DNA from: Methanocrinis alkalitolerans
GTDB taxonomy: Archaea; Halobacteriota; Methanosarcinia; Methanotrichales; Methanotrichaceae
Assembly: GCF_029167205.1 (NCBI RefSeq)
Contig: NZ_JARFPL010000034.1
Coordinates: 1-25,492 of the forward strand
Length of the DNA: 25,492 nucleotides
Direction of reading: 5' to 3'
This document shows positions 15,121-21,645 of the stretch, in pieces; the first letter of the stretch is position 1, and each line of letters opens with the position of its first letter. Position numbers and translations under genes: made by a program. A model generated the notes under the pieces. It was not told where the DNA came from, made no database searches, and saw nothing but the letters and a program-made list of their open reading frames with translations.

Positions 15121-15950
15121 TTCGCCGCCTCCTCGATCTTTCCGAGCAGATGAACGAACTTCTCCTGCCACTCGGTCATGACGGATGAGAAGAGGACCCC
15201 CCGGGAGGTGAGCTCTGCGATCTGCCTCTTCATGGGGATCTCCAGGAGTATCGGGATCGATTCTCTTTCGCAGTAGTCGTAAACCCCCCGATCGCCGATG
15301 CCAGACCTGTTCACCACCACGCCGCAGGGGATCTCCATCCCCCTCACCACCTGGACGGCGATCGACAGGTCGTAGAGGCCGAAGGGGGTCGGCTCGGTGA
15401 CCAGGAGACAGAAGTCGCTGCCCCGGACCGCCTCGATGACGGGACAGGCAGTCCCCGGGGGCGAGTCGATGAGGACGAGGTCGCCCTTCGCCTCAGCCTT
15501 TACAGACCTTATGAGAGGCGTAGCCATCGGCTCCCCGACGGAGAGCTCGCCCCAGAGGAGCCTCACACCTCCGGATCTAGCCCTGTGAATCTTGCCGATG
15601 GCCCTCGTCCCCTCGGAGATCGCCCCCTTGGGACAGAGGAGGGCGCACCCGCCGCAGCCGTGGCAGAGCTCCTGGAAGAGAAGGACCTGCTGAGGAAAGA
15701 CCGCGAGGGCGTTGTAGGCGCAGAAATCCGAGCATCGGCCGCATCTGGTGCACCTCTCCTCGTCTATTAATGGGATGGCCACGGTGCAGTCGGAGCTCTC
15801 CATCTCTTCCAGGTCGGGGAAGAAGAGGTAGGAGTTGGGCTCCTCAACGTCGCAGTCCACCAGATCCACCCCTCCGATGGATGCCGCCATGTTAGTCGTC
15901 ACCAGGGTCTTTCCGGTTCCCCCCTTGCCGCTGGCTACGGATATCATCAT
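15117..15950 (-). CDS. MinD/NBP35-type ATPase with two 4Fe-4S sites (first of a pair)
   Basis: A 277-residue paralogue of the next gene with the same architecture: Walker A ASGKGGTGKTLV (6-17), DCDVEEPNSYLF, cluster motifs C67-C70-C73-C77 and C96-C99-C102-C106, then VLIDSPPGTACPVIEAV. The two proteins are clearly related but not close, so a heteromeric complex is plausible. The ATG at 15950 lies 8 bp after AAAGGAGG, an ideal ribosome-binding site. A TTG at 15956 is only 2 bp from it and was rejected. The first gene of a two-gene operon. The nearest TATA-like box is distant and would give a leader of about 130 nt. Confidence 0.9.
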   Translation of the reverse strand: MMISVASGKGGTGKTLVTTNMAASIGGVDLVDCDVEEPNSYLFFPDLEEMESSDCTVAIPLIDEERCTRCGRCSDFCAYNALAVFPQQVLLFQELCHGCGGCALLCPKGAISEGTRAIGKIHRARSGGVRLLWGELSVGEPMATPLIRSVKAEAKGDLVLIDSPPGTACPVIEAVRGSDFCLLVTEPTPFGLYDLSIAVQVVRGMEIPCGVVVNRSGIGDRGVYDYCERESIPILLEIPMKRQIAELTSRGVLFSSVMTEWQEKFVHLLGKIEEAAK

Positions 15951-16105
15951 TAACAAATCCTCCTTTCAGGCCGTCCATCCCATCAGAAGTCCTGACGATC
16001 CGCCGGGCGGCGGCCTCCATATCTCCAGAGGCCAGATCCCCCAGAGGCGGTCTCCTCAAGAACGCTTAAGATCGAAGTCTGAAACAATTCTGCCATTTGG
16101 GATGA

Positions 16106-16117
16106 TATACTTTAAAG
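16106..16117 (-). promoter_or_regulatory. Possible distant TATA box for the Fe-S ATPase pair
   Basis: The minus strand reads GCTTTAAAGTAT, the only TATA-like block upstream of 15950. It implies a leader of about 130 nt. That leader contains CCGCC/GGCGG (16000-16013), which can form a tight hairpin. Confidence 0.3.
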
Positions 16118-16147
16118 CTTCCCTTTGGGGATAAAGCCAGAGCTGAT

Positions 16148-16197
16148 GCCTCTTGGGATATCGGCCGGATCCCTGAAACGCGTCAGCCAAAAGAGGC
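16148..16197 (-). other. Inverted repeat at the 3' end of the small secreted protein gene
   Basis: GCCTCTT (16148-16154) and AAGAGGC (16191-16197) are exact inverted copies separated by 36 bp. The right arm reaches the stop codon of the minus-strand gene. It could fold the 3' end of that mRNA. No U-run follows, so a terminator call is weak. Confidence 0.25.
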
Positions 16198-16649
16198 TAA
16201 CATGAGACGTACTGGCTGCCGATATTGAAGGATACGGTCTTGACCTTCATCCAGTCTCTGAAGATGTCCACCCTCCAGGCCCCCTCCATCCTAGCGGCGT
16301 CGCAGCCGCGGATCTGGATGGCGCTCCAGGCTTTTCCCTCCCAGTCGCCGCTGCTGAAGTCCTTGGGGGGGACTACGGCGAAGGATCGTGCGTAGAGCTG
16401 TCCATTCGGCGCGTACCACCACCACTCCAGCTCGTGAGGCTTGAGGTCTCTTGCAAACCTGATCCAGGAGACGGCCTGGTCGTCCTGGGGAGAGAAGGAA
16501 TAGGTTCTGTATACCGGATCCCAGTTGGCGTTCACGGATTTGGCCATGGTGAGGTCGCTTAAGGGAACGAAGGGAAACCATATGGCTCCGCCCAGCGACG
16601 CGGTCGATATGACCGCAAAGAAGGCCAGAATAAACTTGATCTTATTCAT
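16197..16649 (-). CDS. Small secreted or membrane-anchored protein, unknown function
   Basis: A 150-residue protein with an N-terminal hydrophobic segment (residues ~5-26) that should act as signal peptide or membrane anchor. The rest is beta-rich and aromatic: LEWWWYAPNGQLYA at ~74-87 and a C-terminal EGAWRVDIF...VKTVSFNIG pattern like extracellular beta-sandwich domains. Two cysteines, C116 and the last residue C150, may form a disulfide. No enzyme motif was seen and the family was not recognised. It has its own TATA box and a G-rich ribosome-binding stretch about 10 bp before the ATG, so it is probably a single-gene unit. Confidence 0.8.
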   Translation of the reverse strand: MNKIKFILAFFAVISTASLGGAIWFPFVPLSDLTMAKSVNANWDPVYRTYSFSPQDDQAVSWIRFARDLKPHELEWWWYAPNGQLYARSFAVVPPKDFSSGDWEGKAWSAIQIRGCDAARMEGAWRVDIFRDWMKVKTVSFNIGSQYVSC

Positions 16650-16703
16650 CTCGGATTTACCCCCTACATTGCCGATGACTTAGCTTGTACTCTCTTGATC
16701 CGG

Positions 16704-16714
16704 GATATAATAAA
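16704..16714 (-). promoter_or_regulatory. TATA box for the small secreted protein gene
   Basis: The minus strand reads TTTATTATATC, a strong archaeal TATA-like block. It predicts a start near 16683 and a leader of about 34 nt that carries GGGGGT upstream of the ATG at 16649. Confidence 0.55.
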
Positions 16715-16771
16715 TAACTATAGTAGGCTCGGACATAAAGAGGGCCGTATACTATCGAGGGGGATCGAGAA

Positions 16772-17410
16772 TCAGAGGATTATCGGCTCTATCCCCCTTC
16801 TATTCGCGACCTCTCCTGGGATGTCGACGGCTTCTGCGGAGGCGTCGATGATGGTGCCGTCACCGGTGGCAACAGGAGATTTTGCCCTCTTCAGCCTCCT
16901 GTCCACGTCCGGCGCCGTCTTCGCGGACCCCAAAACCCCGAGTTCGGCCATCCTTTCCCTGATCTCAGAAGCCAGCTCTCCGCTCCTGCTGATCTGCTGG
17001 TCCAGGAGGACCATCGCCCCGCCGACTCCGGACTCTTTGAGGAGCGAGAAGATCTCCGATAGGGCTTGGTCTGTAATATCCGAGAGGTGATACCTTCTGA
17101 AGATCCCGCGGACATCCCGCAAGAAGCCGTCGTCGCAGAGGTAGACGGGGGCGCCGGCGAGGAGGCTCTCGACGGTGATGAGGACGTTGTAGCCGTCGAC
17201 GGCGACTGTCCTGCCGGAGAGTTCATTTATGGGGGTCCGCTTCTTTCGCCGGGACCTCGCGACGGCGGACGGGACCGCCACCCTGGTGAGGACGAACCTA
17301 TCCTCCCGGGGGAGTCGGCGGTGGTCGGAGACGAACCTGACGGCAGGCCCCGACGGGTATCCCCGATCGAGGAGGTACCGGACCTCTTCGGCCGCCCGCC
17401 TCAGCTCTAT
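16772..17410 (-). CDS. DUF434-like protein with PIN/NYN-like domain, unusual start
   Basis: The reading frame codes for ~212 residues if begun at ATA (17410), which overlaps the fumB TAG stop. The first ATG/GTG/TTG is the GTG at 17281, which gives only 169 residues and removes a conserved-looking N-terminal helix pair: ELRRAAEEVRYLLDRGYPSG followed by AVRFVSDHRRLPREDRFVLT. That part matches the DUF434 pattern known from archaeal proteins. The C-terminal part has TVAVDGYNVLITVES (D72, N75 in the long form), LLDQQISRSGE and VATGDGTIIDA, acidic spots like those of PIN/NYN nucleases. The nuclease role is an inference. A CTG at 17404 is another possible start. Confidence 0.7.
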   Translation of the reverse strand: MELRRAAEEVRYLLDRGYPSGPAVRFVSDHRRLPREDRFVLTRVAVPSAVARSRRKKRTPINELSGRTVAVDGYNVLITVESLLAGAPVYLCDDGFLRDVRGIFRRYHLSDITDQALSEIFSLLKESGVGGAMVLLDQQISRSGELASEIRERMAELGVLGSAKTAPDVDRRLKRAKSPVATGDGTIIDASAEAVDIPGEVANRRGIEPIIL

Positions 17411-17940
17411 TCGCTTCTCATCTCCGATCTTTTCGCCTCCCTGTAGAGGTCGCCTCCGAAAGAGTCGATGGCGACGATCATCGGCCCCCAGCCTTCCGCC
17501 TCCAGCTCCCAGAGCCCCTCTGCCATCCCGAGGTCGGGGAGGTGAAGCCGCCTCACCAACAGGTGGCGTGCCGCCAGAGCCCCGCAGCCGCCGGGGTAGG
17601 CGAGGTATGTGGCCCTTCCCCGGAGCGCCTCCGCATCCTCAGATATCCCGCCCTTCCCGACGATCAGCCTCACCCCACGGTCGACTACCTCTCTCGTGAA
17701 CCTGCCGACCCTCCCGCTGGTGGTGGGGCCCGCGGAGAGGACGGTTGCGTCCCGGATGAGGGGGCCGCAGTGGTAGATGACCGCCCCCACGAGGTCTACG
17801 GGGAGCTCCTCTCCGGTGGCGAGGAGGGCGTGGACCCGGTCTCTCGCGGTATAGACCGTCCCGCTGATCCAGACGAGGTCTCCGGCCCTGAGGGCCGCCA
17901 CCTCGTCTTGCGATATCGGCGTCCTCAGTCGATGCTCCAT
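17407..17940 (-). CDS. Fumarate hydratase (class I), beta subunit
   Basis: A 177-residue C-terminal-type subunit of class I fumarase, which forms the Fe-S hydratase with the alpha subunit and interconverts fumarate and malate. Visible family segments are WISGTVYTARDRVHALL, GAVIYHCGPL, AGPTTSGRVGRF, VGKGGISED and YPGGCGALAA. L-tartrate dehydratase subunits are close relatives, but the operon and archaeal setting favour fumarase. The ATG has GGGGTGA just upstream and overlaps the alpha gene by 16 nt. Confidence 0.92.
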   Translation of the reverse strand: MEHRLRTPISQDEVAALRAGDLVWISGTVYTARDRVHALLATGEELPVDLVGAVIYHCGPLIRDATVLSAGPTTSGRVGRFTREVVDRGVRLIVGKGGISEDAEALRGRATYLAYPGGCGALAARHLLVRRLHLPDLGMAEGLWELEAEGWGPMIVAIDSFGGDLYREAKRSEMRSE

Positions 17941-18755
17941 CCGTCACCCCTCACCGTCGCAGAACTGCTCCTGTTCGCCCAGCACTGAAGGTTCACCGCC
18001 ACCGGGAGCGATGCTGTATGGCAGAGCGCCGTCTCGATCCTGACGGCGAGGGCTGTGGTGTCGCCGCCGAGGCCCATGGGGCCGGTCCCGATCCGGTTTA
18101 TCTCAGACAGAAGGGCCATATCCAGATCCGAGCTTCCGGGCATATGCAATAGCGCCCTTTTGGCGAGCCTTGCCGCAAGATCGAAGGTCCCGCCGATCCC
18201 CACCCCCACGAAGACGGGAGCGCAGGCCCGGCCCGCCCGCTTCGCCACCTCCTCCGCCACAAAATCGAGGGGGTCGTCGGCGGGGTTGAGCATGGCGAGG
18301 AAGGAGCCGTTCTCCGACCCCGCCCCCTTGGGGAAGGCGGTGATCCGCAAGCAGTCCCCGGGGACTAGGTCGATGATAATGTCGGGCATCCCCGGGCCGG
18401 TGTTGTCGCCGCTGTTCTTCCTTGTCAGGGGGTCGACGGCGTTGGGGCGGAGGGGTATCTCTTCGGTCGCCCGGCGGACCCCCTCGGCGATAGCCTCCTC
18501 GAGGAAGGGGGGTATCGAGAGGTCCCGGCCGATCTCCAGGCAGAAGACGGGAAGGCCCGTATCCTGGCAGAGGGGGACGCCGCCCTCGGCTGCGATACGG
18601 ATGTTCTCGAGGATCGCAGAAAGCTGGGACCGGGCGATGGGATTCCTCTCCCTTTCGACCGCCTCCCTTATCGCCTCCTCGACCCATGAGGGGAGGACGG
18701 TCTCGGCTTCGGCCAGGACCGCCACCGTCGCGCAGACCAGGTCTTCACGCCTCAA
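17925..18755 (-). CDS. Fumarate hydratase (class I), alpha subunit
   Basis: A 276-residue catalytic half carrying the 4Fe-4S cluster. Landmarks are PLCQDTGLPVF (first cluster Cys), RKNSGDNTGPGMPDI, FPKGAGSENGSF, GVGIGGTFDLAARLAKRALL, IGTGPMGLGGDTTALAV and the late VNLQCWANRSSSA with another cluster Cys. The start is TTG at 18755, overlapping the DUF166 stop as TTGA. No ATG fits as well, because family members begin with the same RREDLV segment. It is probably translationally coupled to DUF166 upstream. It serves the partial TCA pathway of methanogens. Confidence 0.93.
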   Translation of the reverse strand: MRREDLVCATVAVLAEAETVLPSWVEEAIREAVERERNPIARSQLSAILENIRIAAEGGVPLCQDTGLPVFCLEIGRDLSIPPFLEEAIAEGVRRATEEIPLRPNAVDPLTRKNSGDNTGPGMPDIIIDLVPGDCLRITAFPKGAGSENGSFLAMLNPADDPLDFVAEEVAKRAGRACAPVFVGVGIGGTFDLAARLAKRALLHMPGSSDLDMALLSEINRIGTGPMGLGGDTTALAVRIETALCHTASLPVAVNLQCWANRSSSATVRGDGWSID

Positions 18756-19477
18756 GGCCGGCCCTTCCCCCTGATCTTTATCGCCCTCGACTGGTCCGGG
18801 ATATTGAGCCTGGCATCAAGCCCCAGGGCCCGCTCCATGGCGTACTTGTGGAGGTCGCCGGAGGTATGTATCCCCCCCTCGCCCCCCCGGACAGCACGGC
18901 AGGGGTACATCTGGCAGAGGAGGCCGGCCCGGGGCGGGGCGTCTTCGACCCTGACCCCGACGATATCCCGGGCGACGTGCCAGGTGCTGCCGCAGGGGGA
19001 GCCCCGGAGGACATCGACCCTCGATATCTTCCCATCCTCCACCTCCACCTGCAGCCGGGGGCGGCCGAGCTTCTCGGCGAAGGCGTCGACGGCCTCGACA
19101 CCGCACTTCTTGAGGGTGCAGCAGATCTCATCGACCTCGATATAGATCCCGTAACGGTCGGCGATCTTCTGTAGCTCCGGCGCCGACCCCGCCCTTCCAA
19201 TTCCGCCGGGGACGATCACCGCCTCGGAGCCGCCCTTTCCGGCCCGGACGGCGATCTCCGGGGTGACGTCGGGGTGGAGAGAGTAGGTGATGATCAGATC
19301 TGAAGAGAAGAACTCGGGGTCGAGGCCGAGGGAGTCGAGGAACTCCTCGGGGTCCTCTATGAAATCCGGCAACGATTGGGGGATGGCGATGGAGACGACC
19401 TCGAAGTCGGTCCTCTCTCTTATCGTCTCGATGAGACGCTCGCCGTATTTGCCCCTGGTTACGACTCCGACTCGCAT
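18752..19477 (-). CDS. DUF166 family protein
   Basis: A 241-residue protein of the archaeal DUF166 group, some members of which were once annotated as thymidylate synthase. The N-terminus (MRVGVVTRGKYGERLIE) looks like a Rossmann-type strand-turn. The C-terminal half is Cys-rich: EICCTLKKCG, RGSPCGSTWHVA and LCQMYPCRA, followed by SGDLHKYAM. The conserved cysteines suggest a metal or Fe-S site. The function is not established. It is the first gene of a four-gene overlapped operon with fumarase, and its promoter predicts a leaderless mRNA. A role in assembling or maturing the fumarase cluster would fit the position, but this is inference only. Confidence 0.88.
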   Translation of the reverse strand: MRVGVVTRGKYGERLIETIRERTDFEVVSIAIPQSLPDFIEDPEEFLDSLGLDPEFFSSDLIITYSLHPDVTPEIAVRAGKGGSEAVIVPGGIGRAGSAPELQKIADRYGIYIEVDEICCTLKKCGVEAVDAFAEKLGRPRLQVEVEDGKISRVDVLRGSPCGSTWHVARDIVGVRVEDAPPRAGLLCQMYPCRAVRGGEGGIHTSGDLHKYAMERALGLDARLNIPDQSRAIKIRGKGRP

Positions 19478-19498
19478 GGTCGTCTGAAGACGGGAGCG

Positions 19499-19507
19499 GT
19501 TATAGAG
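19499..19507 (-). promoter_or_regulatory. TATA box for the DUF166-fumarase operon
   Basis: The minus strand reads CTCTATAAC, centred about 26 bp before the DUF166 ATG at 19477. The predicted start is the ATG itself, and no Shine-Dalgarno is visible. Confidence 0.55.
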
Positions 19508-19559
19508 TTTGTCTTGCAGTCCCTTCCTCAGTCAGTCTCGCAACTCCCTCCTCCGTCGA

Positions 19560-19579
19560 TCCCGGATCCCGCCCCGGGA
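19560..19579. other. GC-rich hairpin in the DUF166/cfbB gap
   Basis: TCCCGG (19560-19565) and CCGGGA (19574-19579) form a perfect 6-bp stem with an 8-base loop. It lies midway between two divergent promoters, so a terminator role is unlikely. It may be a protein-binding site. Confidence 0.3.
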
Positions 19580-19580
19580 C

Positions 19581-19608
19581 CTTCTAAATTCACCCTCCTT
19601 CTAAATTC
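19581..19608 (+). promoter_or_regulatory. Direct repeat upstream of cfbB promoter, possible operator
   Basis: CTTCTAAATTC occurs at 19581-19591 and again at 19598-19608, an exact 11-bp direct repeat with a 17-bp period. It lies just upstream of the cfbB TATA box. AT-rich half-sites like this in a GC-rich gap are typical of activator or repressor sites. The cognate regulator is unknown. Confidence 0.4.
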
Positions 19609-19620
19609 CCTCTCGAAAGA

Positions 19621-19628
19621 GTAAATTA
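19621..19628 (+). promoter_or_regulatory. TATA-like box for cfbB
   Basis: GTAAATTA is centred about 26 bp before the ATG at 19651, again predicting a start at or next to the initiation codon. GGAGG occurs only a few bases before the ATG and would be absent from a leaderless transcript. Confidence 0.45.
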
Positions 19629-19650
19629 GCCCCCTGACCGATGGAGGGTC

Positions 19651-21015
19651 ATGATACCTGCCGTCCTCGTCGCGGGGACTCACAGCGGAGTCGGGAAGAC
19701 GACGGTCGTCCTGGGGATGATGGCGGCCCTGAGGAGGCGGGGTCACGTCGTCGCCCCCTTCAAGGTGGGGCCGGACTTCATCGATCCATCTCATCATGCC
19801 GCCATCTGCGGCAGGCCGTCGCGAAACCTCGACACCTTCATGATGGGGGAGGGCGGCGTTCGCCGCTCTTTCGCCCGGGGCGTCGGGGGCGCAGACGTCG
19901 CCGTCATCGAAGGCGTCATGGGCCTCTACGACGGCCTCGACTCGACGGAGGTGGCGTCCTCGGCTCACGTCGCCAAGGCGCTCGGGGCCCCCGTCCTCCT
20001 GGTGATGAACGTCCACGGGACCAGCCGGTCCGCCGCGGCGATGGCCCTCGGCTACGCCAGCTACGACCCCGGCGTGAAGATATCGGGGCTCGTACTCAAC
20101 CGGGTCGGAAGCGAGCGGCATCGCAGCCTACTGGAGGAGGCGCTGGCGCCCCTGGGGATCCCGATCCTGGCCTCCCTCCCCAGGCGGGGCGAGATAACGC
20201 TACCCAGCCGCCACCTGGGGCTCCAGATGGGATTTGAGAGCCGCCACGATCTGGACGCCCTCGCCGACTTCATCGAGGAGAACGCCGACCTCGATGGGAT
20301 CCTCGACCTCGGCTGCGAGGTCCCGGCGTCGGAGACGGAGGCGGAGCCCGAGCAGGAGGCGCAGACGGTGCCGGACCTGGAGGGCGAGAGGATAAGAATC
20401 GCCATCGCATACGACGAGGCTTTCTGCTTCTACTATGCCGAGAACTTCGAGGTCCTCCGCAGGCTCGGCGCCACCATCGAGTTCTTCAGCCCCATCCGCG
20501 ACCCCCTCCCCGAAGCCGACGGCCTCTACCTCGGCGGCGGCTACCCCGAGCTGTATGCCGGACCGCTGGAGGAGTCGCCGACCCGCCGTGAGATAAAGAA
20601 GGCCGCCGAGTCTGGGATGCCGGTCTATGGCGAGTGCGGCGGCCTGATGTACCTCTGCGAGTCGGTGGTATCGAAGGACGGCGATTCTGAGAACAAAATG
20701 GCCGGGGTCCTCCCCGCATCCACCACCATGACCGGAAGGCTCCAGGCCCTCGGCTACGTCGAGGGGGACGTGGTATCCGAGAACCCCGTCGTCGCGAGAG
20801 GATCGGCGATCCGGGGGCACGAGTTCCACTACTCGAAGATGGACTGCGCGAGGGACGCGAGGTTTGCCTACCGGTTCCGGCGCGGGAAGGGGATCGATGG
20901 TAACAAAGACGGCCTCCTCGAGCACGAGACCCTGGGAAGCTACCTTCACACCCACTTCTCCACCTTCCCGGTGGAGAGGTTTGTTGCGAGCTGCAGGAGA
21001 TATAGAAGGAGTTAG
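19651..21015 (+). CDS. cfbB: Ni-sirohydrochlorin / cobyrinate a,c-diamide synthase
   Basis: A 454-residue two-domain amidase. The N-terminal dethiobiotin-synthetase-like ATPase domain has AGTHSGVGKTTVVLGMM (8-24), KVGPDFIDPSHH, EGVMGLYDG and NRVGSERH. After an acidic linker at ~222-245, the class I glutaminase domain has LYLGGGYPEL and YGECGGLMYL with catalytic C329, and ends with HEFHYSKMD and SYLHTHFSTFP. It amidates acetate side chains a and c of Ni-sirohydrochlorin (coenzyme F430 path) or of cobyrinate (corrinoid path). The two roles belong to one family and cannot be separated here, so cbiA is the alternative name. It is co-oriented with a flavoprotein gene 6 bp downstream. Confidence 0.9.
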   Translation: MIPAVLVAGTHSGVGKTTVVLGMMAALRRRGHVVAPFKVGPDFIDPSHHAAICGRPSRNLDTFMMGEGGVRRSFARGVGGADVAVIEGVMGLYDGLDSTEVASSAHVAKALGAPVLLVMNVHGTSRSAAAMALGYASYDPGVKISGLVLNRVGSERHRSLLEEALAPLGIPILASLPRRGEITLPSRHLGLQMGFESRHDLDALADFIEENADLDGILDLGCEVPASETEAEPEQEAQTVPDLEGERIRIAIAYDEAFCFYYAENFEVLRRLGATIEFFSPIRDPLPEADGLYLGGGYPELYAGPLEESPTRREIKKAAESGMPVYGECGGLMYLCESVVSKDGDSENKMAGVLPASTTMTGRLQALGYVEGDVVSENPVVARGSAIRGHEFHYSKMDCARDARFAYRFRRGKGIDGNKDGLLEHETLGSYLHTHFSTFPVERFVASCRRYRRS

Positions 21016-21021
21016 ATAAAA

Positions 21022-21597
21022 ATGAAAGTCGTCGCCTTCAACGGGAGCGCGAGGAAGGACGGAAACACCGCCATCCTCGTGCGAAGGGTCCTCGAAGAGC
21101 TGGAGAAAGAGGGCATAGAGACCGAGCTTGTCCAGCTCGCGGGAGAGCGGATCCGGGGATGCACCGCCTGCCGCGGCTGCGTCGCGAATAAGGACAGACG
21201 CTGCACCATCGACGACGACATCGTCAATGAATGCATCGCCAGGATGATCGACGCCGACGGGATCATCCTCGCCTCGCCGACCTACTTTGCCGACGTCTCG
21301 GCGGAGACGAAGGCGCTCATCGACCGGGCCGGCTTCGTCGCCAGGGCCAACGGCGGCCTCTTCCGGCGGAAGGTGGGGGCGGCGGTCGTCGCCGTCCGCA
21401 GGGCCGGGGCGATCCACGCCTTCGACTCGATCAACCACCTATTCTTCATCAGCGAGATGGTCGTCCCCGGATCGAGCTACTGGAACCTCGGCTTCGGCCA
21501 TGCGCCCGGGGAGGTGGAGGCGGACGCGGAGGGGATGGAGACGATGAGGGTCCTGGGCTCGAATATGGCGTGGCTGTTGCAGAAGATCAACGGCTGA
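21022..21597 (+). CDS. Flavodoxin-fold NAD(P)H-dependent FMN reductase / iron-sulfur flavoprotein-like
   Basis: A 191-residue protein of the flavodoxin-like reductase family. The FMN phosphate loop is FNGSARKDGNTA (6-17). GCTACRGCVANKDRRC at ~47-62 is the compact Cys cluster of iron-sulfur flavoproteins, with C47, C50, C53 and C62. DADGIILASPTYFADVSAE marks the second flavin contact. It should carry electrons between a reductant or ferredoxin and an unknown acceptor. Its start lies 6 bp after the cfbB stop with no room for a separate promoter, so it is probably co-transcribed. A link to tetrapyrrole reduction is possible but unproven. Confidence 0.9.
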   Translation: MKVVAFNGSARKDGNTAILVRRVLEELEKEGIETELVQLAGERIRGCTACRGCVANKDRRCTIDDDIVNECIARMIDADGIILASPTYFADVSAETKALIDRAGFVARANGGLFRRKVGAAVVAVRRAGAIHAFDSINHLFFISEMVVPGSSYWNLGFGHAPGEVEADAEGMETMRVLGSNMAWLLQKING

Positions 21598-21645
21598 GGC
21601 CGGTGGCGGAGGGTGGGAAGGGGGGAGGGGAACGAAGGCGGCAGA

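Noticed and set aside
20200..21438. Long minus-strand frame opposite cfbB and the flavoprotein gene
   Set aside because: It is the antisense of two well-recognised genes. Its Asp/Glu/Gly/Val/Leu-rich composition is typical of GC-rich shadow frames.
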